A stretch of DNA of 64,000 nt. Origin: Cryptomeria japonica. Its lineage: Eukaryota > Streptophyta > Pinopsida > Cupressales > Cupressaceae. Both the position numbers and the translations under genes were made by a program. A model generated the notes under the pieces. The model saw nothing but the letters and a program-made list of their open reading frames with translations. It did no database searches and was not told the origin of the DNA. Below are positions 22,760-33,864 of the stretch, piece after piece (the first letter of the stretch is position 1; every line of letters begins with the position of its first letter). Location: contig NC_081406.1 of NCBI RefSeq assembly GCF_030272615.1, positions 118,209,847 through 118,273,846 on the forward strand. The letters are read 5' to 3'.

Positions 22760-24800
22760 TGAAATAGTGTGAATGTGCTTTTTTTCTAAAATAAAATCTA
22801 TAATTATTTATGGGTGATATTAATTGTTAATTATTATATTTATTTTATAAATTCTATATAAATAATGTTGAGAAATCATTTTCAAGATGTCTATTTCATT
22901 TAAATTACATGGATTTATGAAACATAATAGTTCTCAATGTCATGTCCACCCTATACAAATATAAATGGTCATGAACACGCTGTCACTAATTTTTTGTTTT
23001 GTTGTTATCATTTCTGTTGTTTAGAATGGTGTGTCCTTATTCTAAATACATGTATAAATATGTAGATTTTTCTAAATATAGCTATGTTAGTAACATTCAT
23101 AATCTCAATGTATAAATAAATATGATCTATTATTCATCAATAATTTAGTTGTAACATCTTATTTTAAGATAATACTTATACATTTAAATAATTAAAATGT
23201 AACTTATGTGCCCTCGAAACATAATATTACACCTTTTAATTGTTTAATTATCAAGCCTTTGATAAGCCACCTTCACATATGTGACAAAAAATAATTTTTT
23301 TGACATAAATTTACATTTTAAATTCTTTATTATTTACATTTTAATTGTTTTATTATTAAGTGTTTGATAAGTCGCCCTTTCATAGATGACAACCCTTACA
23401 CTTGTTAATCACTATTTCAACTTTACATTAATTAGTTGACCACTTACAATATAAACTATGAAGCAAAAATAACACAAAAAAATAGAATATCAAATATTAG
23501 AGTTGATAAATATATCCCTTACACCTGTAAACAACCATTGTACCTTTATATTAATGGGATGACCACTTACAAAATAACCAATGTAGCAAGAAAAATATAA
23601 AAAAATAATTAAAATATTAAAGATTAGGGATGAAACATATAGCTCCTACACCTGTCAATAAACATTGAAACTTTATAATAATGGGATGACCACTTACAAT
23701 ATAATCAATGATGTAAGAAAAATATGAAAATAAATAGAAAATTAAAGACATCATCATCAAGATTTTTTTTTTTTCTTATAACTTATAGTACATTTCTATA
23801 TTCTCTTTATGTCATCCACCCTTTCTCCTAAAAAAATTAAAATTCTCATGTTAATATTGATTATATCAATCAAAATCTTTTTTGAAAATAGTAGCATATC
23901 TTAATATATATATATATAAGTAATACATACATACATATCTATATATGTGTACATATGCAGGTTTACTACTTACTATTTTATATGATTACAATTAAAAAAA
24001 TTACATATATGTATGTAATATTACTCTTAAAATATGAGATAAATATTAACTATAGTTATGTGATGTATATATAGATTAATGCTTGTATATTTAGAGAAGA
24101 ATCTTATTATTATTTTAACATAGTATTCTTAATTTTCTTGACATATATCTACTTTTTAATTGTCTAAATATGAAGTTCTCAATAAGACATGCTTACATAC
24201 ATTGATATGATTATTCCTATAATTATAAACAACCCATTGCACCTTTATATCAATGAGATGACAACTTGCAATATAAACAAAGAAGTAAGAAAAGAATTGT
24301 AAAAAATAAAATATTAAATATTAGGGTTGAAACATATATCCCCTAAACCTGCAAATGAATGTTGCACATATATATTGATAGGATAACCACTTAAAATCTA
24401 ACCAATGAAGCAAAAACTATATGAAAAGTAAATTAAAAATTAAAGATTAGGGTTAAAGAATATGTTTACAATTGATCTTTAAGATTCAATTTTTTATCTT
24501 TTAACTTTAAAATATCGTTTTATATTGTCTTATTATCATCCCATTTTTTAAAACATAGATTATCCACCACTTATGTCATATATGAATATATATTGATTAA
24601 GCCAATCAAATGTATTTGAAACCCATATTTATCTTCACACACATTTAATTATACTACAAATTATAAATATATGCATTAAAATTTAAAATAATTACATAGA
24701 AATAATAATATTAGTCTTACATATTAAGTACTATTACTCATATATAATGATTATATTTAAATATTTTTTATTTGGTGGTCTCAATTTTATAATATGGTTC
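22760..24800. repeat. Minisatellite-rich tail of copy 1 (units of about 120 bp)
   Basis: Units of about 115-125 bp recur, near 23390, 23515, 23640, 24230 and 24345. Each has a CACCT(G/A)(T/C)AAA start, then CCTTTATATTAATGGGATGA or close, CCACTTACAATATAA-CAATGA, AAGCAAGAAAAATAT and ATTAAAGATTAGGGTTGAAA. The same units occur in the two tandem blocks of copy 2. No coding content. Confidence 0.75.
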
Positions 24801-25127
24801 GAGCTTGGAAAGGCTACTTATGAGAGGATCTCTTATCAATGAATTTTTCACCATGACTACTATTGAGGGGCCTCAGTCCCAAATAAATTGCCACCTTGCT
24901 CCAACTTGTGGGAACAATGGTCTAGTGATGACCCACAACTTGTGAGCACAATGGTCTCTTAAAGGTCCATAGCCCGTGACCACAAAAACTTAGAAAATAC
25001 AAACTACTAATGAGAACATAAAGGAACCTAGTCTACAAGCTTAATGAACCAATGAACCAATTGGAGTGTGAACCTTTATGACAACCACACCAATATTGTG
25101 ACTTGACCATACTAATTTTCTATTGAC

Positions 25128-25128
25128 A

Positions 25129-25160
<32 letters not shown>
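25128..25160. repeat. (AT)n microsatellite
   Basis: Run of AT dinucleotides within the end of copy 1. The equivalent region of copy 2 (about 61495-61540) lacks a long run. Confidence 0.9.
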
Positions 25161-25165
<5 letters not shown>

Positions 25166-25507
25166 ATACCAATCTAAAGGTTATTTCAACAACTATATCA
25201 TTTCTTAACATATATACTTCTAATAGATACGTAACTTGTAAACACCTAAAAGATGGAGATTGGGACTGGAAGGAGACATAGTGCTAGGGTTTGTGGAGGA
25301 GGTGTTAAGGTAGAAGTGGTAGTTGAGGGAGATGGATATGAGGATGTAGAGATGGATGATGTTGGCCCTATGATTCATGTTCTATTATAGGTCTTTGGGA
25401 TTTTTTTTTCTTAACATTGGTCCTATCGACCTCATTTTCCCTACTTTGGTTGAGTGTGGTGGTTAGGTTCCTTCTTTTTCCATGCCTTAAATCCTAGGAT
25501 TTTCTAT

Positions 25508-26453
25508 TGAAAGGAAACCAAGTAGCAGAATACAACTTCCTACACAAAATTATCAGGAGGGTGAATGAAAATTTTTTTAAACCCTTTAATAATTATAGAT
25601 TTAGATACACGTCTAATTAAATATTTATAGATATTCAAAACATAATAAACTTAGATACATGGGAAAACCCTTTCTAGAAAAAAAACCCACACTCCAAACA
25701 CTTAGCTCAATTGTATTAATCAACAACAACAATAGTTACAATATAATCTGAGAGCTATTCTCTTTAGGAGTCTTCACACTAAATTATAAAATTCAAGAGT
25801 AATTCTAGCAGCATAATGATTCTCAAAATCTTCAACTTTTCCTCAATAATAAGCCAAGGTATCACATATTTATAAAGTTCAACACAAAGTAGTAGTCCTC
25901 CATGGTTTCCAAAACCAACTTCAAATCCTAAGAGGTAAGTTGTGTCATAAATAATGTAATTACCATTATTATGACATGTTGCACATAGCAAATTTCCAAA
26001 GCACTAATAATTATCTCACCCAACATGGTTACCATGCCAAATGCAATGCATGTTCAAGATAGCAACTCCCAAATCAGGAATAGGCACTTTCCTTACCTCA
26101 CACCACTTTGTCAAAAGTAAAATCCACCATAAATATTAGTTGCTCAAATACAAATCGAATCCATTATAGAAAACACAAGCCAAGGCTCTTTAGTCAACAT
26201 AAGAAATTTCCAAATCAATTTCCACTCCAAATTGGAAATATATGACAACACCTTCCCAAAATGTACAATATTCCAAGTGGTCACCAATTTTAAAGAAAAT
26301 GGATTATGTCATCTTATCACTGCCATGTAGGATGCCACCTTACCAAGAGGACCCACAAAGTGAATGGAAACTTAATAAATTAACAAATTAGAATAAACCA
26401 ATTATTAAATAACCAATGTTAGGACTCCAAGATTGAAACACCTTATCCCAACA
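25508..26453 (-). mobile_element. Probable solo LTR, minus strand
   Basis: On the minus strand it starts TGTTGGGATAAGGTG and ends GGTTTCCTTTCA. Near its middle to end it shows TTTTCCCATGTATCTAAG and an AAAATTTTCATTCACCCTCC stretch, typical of copia-type LTR 3' halves. Flanks are TCTAT on the left and ACTAT on the right, a 5-bp target-site duplication with one mismatch. No PBS or internal region adjoins it. It lies in the spacer between the two segmental copies. Confidence 0.5.
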
Positions 26454-27660
26454 ACTATTGGGTCCACTATTCTATAGGGGACATTGTGGGTTGTGATTTT
26501 TGGCATGGTTTGTCTATGGTTCAATGTCTCCTAGAGTGTCTGGGTTGTTCTTGTTGGAGCTTTCCTATTCTCGTATCTATTGCCTTGGCTTGATGGGGGA
26601 CTTTATGTGGGGCTTCTCACCCCTTTCTCTATACTGGAGGTGTTGTTGTTGGAAGATTCCTTTCTTTTTGTCACTTGTTAGTTGTTGGATGTTCTTTTTG
26701 CATGATGTTGCTAGCTACATATTTATTTTTGTTGTGAGGTTTGACCTTGAACGCCCTTTCTTTCCTAGAGATGTGAGTGGTTAAGGTCTATTGGTTGTTG
26801 TCCTTGGTATGAATGGGACATGTTCTATGCAACTCCCTACCCCATGTTTTCTTGTCATGCTCTCTTTCAACTAGAGGGTCCTCTTTCTATCCTATACTAA
26901 CTATGCCTCATCTATTTCAGTCGTAGAGGGTCCTATTTCTAGATGTTGGTTTGGCAAAAGGCACTACTACATGGCCCCCCAAATGGTTGTGGTCAAGTTT
27001 TCTTTCTTGCCCTCTACTATTTTTGGGTAATATGACTTTTTCTCCATGTATTTTGGCCTCTGTGAAAGGATTTGAGTTCGTAACTCTTGTGGAGGTTGTT
27101 GTTGTGCTTTTTGGTTGTTCATGTCCTTTCTAAGGTTGTGCGGTCTAGCAACCTGGCATGTGTTCTTTTTGTGTTGGACTTTTGGGGGGTTGCTTAGGTT
27201 TTAATCTCTAAGATTTCATGGGTTTTAATCTCTAGGATGTCTTGGGTTTTAATCTCTAGGATGTCTTGGGTTTTAATCTTTAGGATGTCTAGGGTAGATG
27301 GTTTTGGGGGTATTCAACAAATGACATCAACAATAGCCTAAGATGTCTCTTGGTGTTTTATTAACATATTTGCATTTTGTTTTGAACTCTTCCTAAAGAG
27401 AAAATCCTTGATAGCATATTTCTTAAATACTAGCAACACTTTAATACTTATTTTTAAAAAAATCAATGAATGAATCCATAATAAATTAACCAGAACATAG
27501 TCTTGACAAGAAAGAATTGGAAACTACCAAATAAAATGTTGATTAACACAAAGATCCATCTACAAATAATTTTCAATCCATAAATTAAGGGTTTAATAGC
27601 ATCCCAATATGTCTAAATAATTATATCAGTAAAAGTTATTTGAATATAGATGAGCTCTAA
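26454..27660. other. G/T-rich spacer without recognised gene
   Basis: 26480-27330 is unusually T- and G-rich on the plus strand. The open stretches there (94 and 60 codons) are rich in Cys, Phe, Leu and Trp, as expected from composition alone. The remainder is AT-rich. Nothing else recognised apart from the 24-bp repeat below. Confidence 0.5.
27196..27297 (+). repeat. 24-bp minisatellite, four units
   Basis: GGGTTTTAATCTCTAGGATG plus TCTT is repeated about four times with a few substitutions (first unit AAGATTTCAT, last unit CTTTAGGATGTCTAGGG). Confidence 0.9.
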
Positions 27661-27903
27661 CATAGTGAGAAGAATGTCCACAAAAAGCCCTCTATAGGTT
27701 GACCTACTAGAAAGCACACTAGAGTGTATGCAATGCTAACGATTTTTTTTTTGGATTTATTTATTTCTAAGGATTGGATAATACATTTGAAAAAACATGA
27801 TTCCTTGATGGTGTATTGAAAGAAGGTGAAACTCCTTTAAATCTTAAGAGAGGCAATAATACTCCCAAAGTAACCAGGTGAAAAATTTGGTGACCATAAT
27901 TGG

Positions 27904-28042
27904 TGTCGAAAGATAGTAAATTAATTATTCACTAGTCATGATGTAGAAAGATCTATTGGAACAATAAAGAGGACCCCAATCTCTCAACTTTCATCTGAGT
28001 TTCTCTTAGTGCAAAGTTCTCTTTCTTTTTGTGCTTCCTTCA
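27904..28042 (+). repeat. Copia-1 5' LTR
   Basis: Starts TGTCGAAAGATAG and ends CTTCCTTCA. It aligns with 46451-46589 along its length. Confidence 0.8.
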
Positions 28043-28045
28043 AAC

Positions 28046-28057
28046 TAGTATAAGAGC
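28046..28057 (+). promoter_or_regulatory. Degenerate primer-binding site of Copia-1
   Basis: TAGTATAAGAGC, two mismatches from the iMet PBS TGGTATCAGAGC, lies three bases inside the 5' LTR. Confidence 0.7.
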
Positions 28058-28149
28058 TAGCTGCAAGAGAGATTAGTGAACCCAGGTTCAAGAGAAGTCA
28101 CTATAGAAAGAAACGTAAAATTGTTGAACCCTAACATAATTGGAAAGAC

Positions 28150-29220
28150 ATATGGATTAAAGGGTTAACCCCAAAAATAAACTATTTTGTGGACCACAGC
28201 TCATTGACGAATCCTAACTATTGATAAACTTAACAAAAGAGGGTTTTCTTTTGTCAATAGATGTGTGCTATGCTACCAGGATATGGAAAGTATTGATCAC
28301 CTATTTTTACACTGCAATTATGCTAATGAGATATGGGAGGCTGTTATGGAAGATTTGAAAATATATTGGACCCACTCGAAGTTGATGAGAGACTTCATAA
28401 AACTCTAGCCCCTATCTCCTTACTATCTCCCTATTGCAAGAAACCTTTGGCATCAAACTCCCCCAAATATGGCTTGGAATATTTGGAAGGAGCGAAACCA
28501 CAAATTACTCTTTCAGATCATTAAATAAGAAATCAAAGAAAATATCAATGCGGGCTCCCTAGGCACATCAAAAGTTCCCACTACTTTGTTGGACCTTCGT
28601 GTAAGGAAAAAATGGGGAATCAATCAAAAAAAATTGAGGTTGAATTGGAAAACTAAGTTAATAAGGTTAACCTGCTATCGGTCACCTCCTGAGAAAGATT
28701 GGCTCAAATGTAATTTTGATGACTGCTCCAAGGGTAATCTGGGCCTTTCCAGTGCAGGGGGCTTAATTAGAGACCACAAAAGATGGATGATATAAGGATA
28801 TGGCACAAATATAGGGAGAAGAACAATAACTGAGTTGAAGCTATGGTGGCTTGGACGGGTCTTTCAAGACTTTGACATCATGCAAACGAGAATATGATTC
28901 TTGAAGGCGATTCCAAACTATTAATTAACTTCTTGAATGAGACCATTATGGCCCCTTGGGAAATCAAATGGATTTTATTAAAAATTGTATAAGTATTTGT
29001 AGACTTTTTAATGTATTATAGTGAAGCATATCTACAAGAAGGGTAATATTCTTGCAGATGACATTGCGAATCAAGGGTTAAGCAGAGATGGTTGGTGGTT
29101 TTTCAATTTTGATGAAAGTTCGATGGGACTTAAGAGGTTCTAGAAAAAGATAGGTTCAAAGCTCCTCAAGAGGAAAGAGTCAACTACTCTAGTTGGACTA
29201 CTAAATACCCTTTTTGAATT
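28150..29220 (+). pseudogene. LINE ORF2 C-terminus: zinc-binding and RNase H domains (LINE-a)
   Basis: Near 28230-28330 one frame gives KRGFSFVNRCVLCYQ, then IDHLFLHC, the zf-RVT motif of plant LINEs (C-x2-C, then H-x4-C). An RNase H domain (RVT_3 type) follows: a WLKCNFD block with SKGN near 28700, LEGDSK near 28900 and KKGNILADDIANQG near 29040-29080. These carry the conserved acidic positions, Asp in NFD, Asp in GDS and Asp in AD. Several stops and at least two frameshifts are present. Confidence 0.7.
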
Positions 29221-29279
29221 AAAAAATGACCACAAATAATATTCAAATTCAAAAAAGCGCTAGTCTTCCTAAAATATGC

Positions 29280-31250
29280 TGCATAGGATTATGATGGCCT
29301 GGCTAATTGGCTTGACCTGGAAGTTGAATGACATGGATATCAGGAAATATAAGGATCTAGAGGGAGGTATAAAACTTAATCCTCAGTGCCTCAAAAGGAT
29401 TTTTAAAGATTAGGATATTACTAGATGGAAAGGCAGTGACTTTAATCCACACGATACCTTTATGTTTAATAATTGGAAAATAAATCACACATATAGTGAC
29501 AACGATGACATTCAGATCAAAAAATACCTTTTTTGAAATTATTTTAAAAGTTAATCTGAAAGTAAAAAATTACAATGGTTTTATCGGTCACTTTCACAAA
29601 GATAAACAATGTTCTACAAATTTTGTTACAAAAATGGGGGCCCTCTCAAAAGGACTAAAACAAAAAATTGTGAGGGGCTGCAGAGTAATGAGGAAATTTG
29701 GGAGCTTTTTCAAAACATGGGGTTCACTTTCTACTTTCTCACCATGAAAGGCTACACCAGATCACTCTCTGCTAGGTTTTGCAACTCTTGGTAAAATGGA
29801 GTAGTTATGGTGGGAAGCATATCCTTTATGGTGTCAATCGAGTATGTTGTGGAGGTTATGGGTTTGCAAAATTAAGAAGAAAGAGTGGAGAGATGGAGCA
29901 CTTGTGACTATAAAGATTATATGAAGAAATTCTTCAAAAAAGAAGAGAATCCTCTAATGATTCAAAATGGCTATGATCACTCTGCTCTTCCTAAACCTTA
30001 CACCATTGTTAGTTATTTTGTGATGAAGTATTTTAATTTATAAGGTAGGTATACTATAGTGCATGGATATCATTTCCCAATTCTCAACCATATCAGACAT
30101 GGTGAGAAAATTAAATTTCTCTTTTTTTTGTACTCGTCCTTAGAGTCATGCATTTTGAATGGAGAGAACCCTCTTCTCCATCAAGGTCTTATTTACCTCC
30201 TCTACAAATATTCCTTTGAGCATTCTCCAAGCCATAGTAGATTGCTACCCTTGATAAGTAAGGAGGAAACTTACAAGAAAAAATAAGGTTCTCCCAAGAT
30301 TGAACTAATTGATTCTAAACCCTACCTCTCACTTGATTCTACTCCCCCGAGTAAGCCTAAGGGTAAGAAATTGCTTCAAAAAAATGTTCCTTTGGAAGTG
30401 GCCTTTCTAAGTGTTAATCCAGATAAAAGAAAAATGGAAACCCCAAATAATTCTCTTGTTAAAGACAAAAAAATTGATAAAAGGGTCAACTAGAAAGAAT
30501 AATACTATAGACCTAGATTTGCATGATGCAAACGAAGACAAAGAAAAAAACACCGAAAAGGAAAGAAAATAAAGTAGCTCAAGAGAAAGGAGATTTTCTA
30601 GACTTAGAGGCAAGAAGAAAAACTATACACTGGAAAACAAGGAAATGGAAAAAAATAGGGAGGAAATCTAAAACCTCGAAGCTAATGAGGAAACATCCAT
30701 AGATAACTCAAAGGATGAAGATTTTCAGGTGGAAGATGAAGACCTTGAGGAAGATTTCAAAGAAGAGATGGAGGAAGAAAAAGAAAAGGAGGAGGATAGT
30801 GAAAAGGAAGAGGAGTTGAATAACACTGACCATAGCTTGGTGGCCCCTAACTATCTAGATGGTGAAGAAATGGTCCATTGTTCTCATGATTCCTTGACTG
30901 AAAATGAGAATAAGAGGGATGTGCTAGAGAAACTGAAGGAGTTAAAAGGGGGAATTATTAATGCGGAGGAGAAAAATTAGGAATATAAATTTTTTTTTAC
31001 AATCTCTATAATGCCTTCAGTGCCCTTCGTTGGATTACTGAAGGGGTCATGAGTAAAGTTGTTATGGGTATGGTGTTGAGATATGGTAAAATCAAGAACA
31101 AAATGAAAAAGCGAGCGAAACAGGGATAGGGAACAAAAGAAGAAGATGATGGTGAATGGAAGATGGACACTTGGGAAACACAAATTGACACGCTCCAGAG
31201 GAGCTCTAACTTGATAAAGAAGGATTAGCTTCTCTCTAGTTTTTTCCTTC
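29280..31250 (+). pseudogene. Extra ORF downstream of LINE ORF2 (LINE-a copy)
   Basis: A degenerate reading frame after the RNase H domain. Pieces shared with the copies in LINE-b and LINE-c are a W-x-NGVVMVG block near 29795, then FPILNHIRHGEKIKF near 30080, YSSLES near 30130 and LLHQGLIYLLYKY near 30175. An acidic Glu/Lys-rich tract (30729-30860) and a helical C-terminal part follow. No enzyme motif is visible. The general pattern (a G-V-x-V-G block, later a LNH-x-RH block, then an acidic or coiled-coil tail) recalls uncharacterised plant transposon-associated proteins, but I cannot name a family. Confidence 0.55.
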
Positions 31251-31578
31251 AATTCTTTTATGTGTTTTGATTACGATCTTAAGATGGTTTGTATCTTGGT
31301 CCTACATGCCTATATGTTTGGACTTAATTATGTTAAGCTCTGATAAAGTTATATTTTTCATGGACATGTATTATGGTACTAGAAAGATAAGTAGATTGAA
31401 ATTAGTTAGGGTTAGCAGGTTAAGCTATAGCGATATGAAGTTTTATTTTTATTTTTAATGGGGGGCTCTATTTTTATGTTTTGTGGGTTTGGATGTTCTC
31501 ATCTTGAGATAATGTTGTTGTTTGGTAATCATGTTGTTTCATAGATTTAGGGCCTTCTCCTTGCTTATATAATAAAAA

Positions 31579-31921
31579 ACATAATATTTTATGTGGAGTT
31601 TTATTTATCATAATTAGAAAGGAAAGATTACCTACATGTTGTCTCTGAAGATAGAGAAAGTTATGTTTGTCACCTAAACAAAAGTAAGTCACTACTATTT
31701 TCTTTTCAAGTGATGATATGCTTAAAGATATCATAAAAGATACAAAGGAGGCATTCATGAGTGATTAGGGTAACTGTTTTCTTTGACCTTGTCCTGGCTA
31801 GTATTCTAGTTTAGAAGTGTAATTGATGTTATAAACTGCCAAGAGTTCTTATTGTAAGATCATAGTAAAATGAAAAGTAGAAACAAACTAAAGTATATAA
31901 TAGGCTAATAAAATAAACAAT
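31579..31921 (+). other. Remainder of the Copia-1 leader
   Basis: About 340 bp between the LINE-a duplication and the Copia-1 gag ATG. Together with 28058-28132 it forms an untranslated leader of about 420 bp. No motif recognised. Confidence 0.5.
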
Positions 31922-32793
31922 ATGGCATCAAGAAGTAATATATTTCAACCAAAGACTCCAATTTTCTATGACAAAAAATATGAATTATGTGTCATAAAAA
32001 TGAGAATGTTATTTTGTTTTCAAGAGGTGTTGGATCTTGTTGAAAAGGGGTTTCCTAAACCACCAGATGAGGCCACATATCAAGCATTATCATTTGAAGA
32101 CAAAAATAAATCTTTTTTTCTTAAGGTTTCTACAACCAAAATCTGTAAGATAGCATGGGACATATTAGAAACAACATATCAAGGGACATCAAAGATTACA
32201 GTTGCTAAATTGCAAAAACTTAGTCATGATTTTAAGAATCTATGCATAAAATATTGAGTTTTAGTTGATCATTTTCTTAATCAAGTAATGAATGTGGTCA
32301 ATCATATTAGAACATATGGTGAACATTTGCCTGATCAAAAGGTTGTTGAAAAAATTATTCGTAGTTTTCTTAGAAAATTTGATGCCACTATAGTTGCAAT
32401 TGAAGAGTCTTGAGATTTGACACAACTCTCTTTTGACGAGTTAATTGGATCATTTTTATCTCATGAATCTAGTATGAACAAGAATAAGAATTCTTCTTTA
32501 GAGAACTCTTTTAGATCAGAGGTGTCATTTGGTAGAGGAAAAGCGTCTTCAAATCGAACTTCAGAGGAAAAGGAAGAGGTGGAAGTAGAGATGGAGGCAT
32601 GATCCCAAATCAAGAAGAAAGAAAAAATTGTTTGAATCAAAGTTTTAACAATAGAGAATGTGAGAGAAATCATTTTCAATGCTCAACATTTGATAAGTCC
32701 TGTATTCAATGTAATTATTGTTATAAATTTGGTCATTTAGCAAATAAATATAGGAAGAAACAAGAAGATTTAGACAAACTTGTTGCTAATTAG
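31922..32793 (+). pseudogene. Copia-1 gag
   Basis: ATG at 31922 opens a copia gag (MASRSN start). It shows a KMRMLF block followed by LVEKGFPKP, then AWDILETTYQG, KLQKLSHDF and, after TAG/TGA breaks, a region with Ser/Glu-rich sequence and a CCHC knuckle near 32710 (CNYC, then KFGHLANKY). The last Cys of the knuckle is Tyr. This is the UBN2/DUF4219-type gag of Ty1/copia. Frame changes occur near 32600. Confidence 0.75.
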
Positions 32794-32799
32794 TTAGAT

Positions 32800-33864
32800 A
32801 TGTTTGATAAAAATTCAAGAATTTTATTCATAACCTATATTGTTTCTCAAGAGCGTTCTAGGGATATATGGTTTCTAGATAGTGGTTGCAGCAACCACAA
32901 GATTGGTAATAAAGATTTATTTGCTAGTCTAGATGATTCTATCAAATTTGAAGAGAGGTTGGTAATGATAGTAAAGTATTTGTAATGGGAAATGGTGTTA
33001 TACATGTCTTAACTAAAAATGGAGAAAAGAGATATATTCTTGATGTTAATTTTGTGTCTAGATTAAAACACAATCTAATGAGTGTTGGACAATTAATGTA
33101 AAAAGAGAATAGGTTTTTCTTTATAATGATGTTCGTACAATTTTGGATAGAAATCACATTGGAAGGTTGATTGCAAGGCTTGAGATGACAAGGAATAAAA
33201 TGTCCACCCTTCAAATTCACTATATCCAAGGAATAAAGGAGGTCAATTTCAAGGCAATTCATTTATATCAAACATGGCTTTGGCATTTAAGGTATGGTCG
33301 CCTTCAATTTAATAGTTTGAATTTTTACAAAAGAAAAATATGGTGAATGATTCAACACCCATTGTGCAACTAGGTCGTTCATGTGAGAGTTGTATATTGG
33401 CAATACAATATAGAGAAAGTTTTTCAGTAAGGAGTTGATATAGAGGAAGAGCACCATTGGAGTTGGTGCAAACTCCCTCTTTAGGGGGGGCAGTATATAT
33501 TTTGTAACATTTGTTGATGATTTTAGCAAGAAAAACTAGATATACTTTCTCATATAGAAATCTGAACCTTTCACTAAATTCAAGGAGTTGAAGGATATGG
33601 TGAAAAAAAAAGTGGTTTATTCATCAAAGTTCTTAGATCTGATAGGGGTTGTGAATTCAATTCTAATGAATTTCTAGATTTTTGCAAAGACCATGGAATC
33701 AAGAGACAATTTACAACAAGTTACACACCATAACAAAATGGTCTAGCAGAAAGGAACAATAAAATCATTATGGAAATGGCCAAGAGTATGTTGAAGGCCA
33801 AAAACTTGTCTAGTGATTTTTGGGCAGAAGTAGTATCATGTGTAGTATATATTTTGAGCATAAG
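32800..33864 (+). pseudogene. Copia-1 pol, first part: protease and integrase
   Basis: IWFLDSGCSNH near 32860 holds the D-S-G of the copia aspartic protease. The integrase follows in broken frames: a CESC-like block near 33390 (HHCC zinc region), LRSDRGCEFNSNEF near 33635 (second catalytic Asp), and [10 protein letters not shown] near 33735 (catalytic Glu). The frame then runs into [13 protein letters not shown] and is cut by element B at 33864. It resumes at 41860 with SPTKNVKNK, the usual continuation 'N-x-SPTK'. Confidence 0.75.

Larger units (their letters stand above)
17140..25250 (+). repeat. Segmental duplication, copy 1
   Basis: This block is collinear with 27660-61650 once the insertions in that copy are removed. 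Matching anchors include 17205-17390 with 27715-27895, 17395-17890 with 46600-47200, 17930-18200 with 52925-53115, 20120-20470 with 53190-53540, 21180-22760 with 54440-55480, 22760-24800 with 55480-57540, and 24805-25230 with 61176-61640. Subtracting the identified insertions and duplications leaves about 5.8 to 6.3 kb in each copy. It holds two gene-like fragments on opposite strands and a minisatellite-rich tail. Borders are approximate. Confidence 0.8.
28141..31578 (+). mobile_element. LINE-a, 5'-truncated LINE with an extra downstream ORF
   Basis: Inserted into the leader of Copia-1 between its PBS and gag ATG. An 8-bp duplication AACATAAT flanks it (28133-28140 and 31579-31586). Contents in order: C-terminal part of ORF2 (zinc-binding motif and RNase H, about 28150-29220), an extra ORF (about 29280-31250), and a 3' tail ending in CTTATATAATAAAAA. 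The same order is seen in LINE-b and LINE-c. The 5' part with endonuclease and most of the reverse transcriptase is missing, as usual for LINE copies. Confidence 0.78.

Noticed and set aside
23390-24470. Regularly spaced repeats as a CRISPR-like array
   Set aside because: Units of about 120 bp with diverged, non-unique spacers in plant DNA; this is a minisatellite.
26500-27133. Plus-strand open stretches of 94 and 60 codons rich in Cys, Phe, Leu and Trp, resembling membrane proteins
   Set aside because: The hydrophobicity follows from the T/G-rich composition. No conserved copy and no promoter signal.
30407-31252. Minus-strand open stretches (68-91 codons) opposite the LINE-a extra ORF
   Set aside because: They are the complement of the purine-rich acidic tract on the coding strand, which gives Ser/Phe/Leu-rich shadows.
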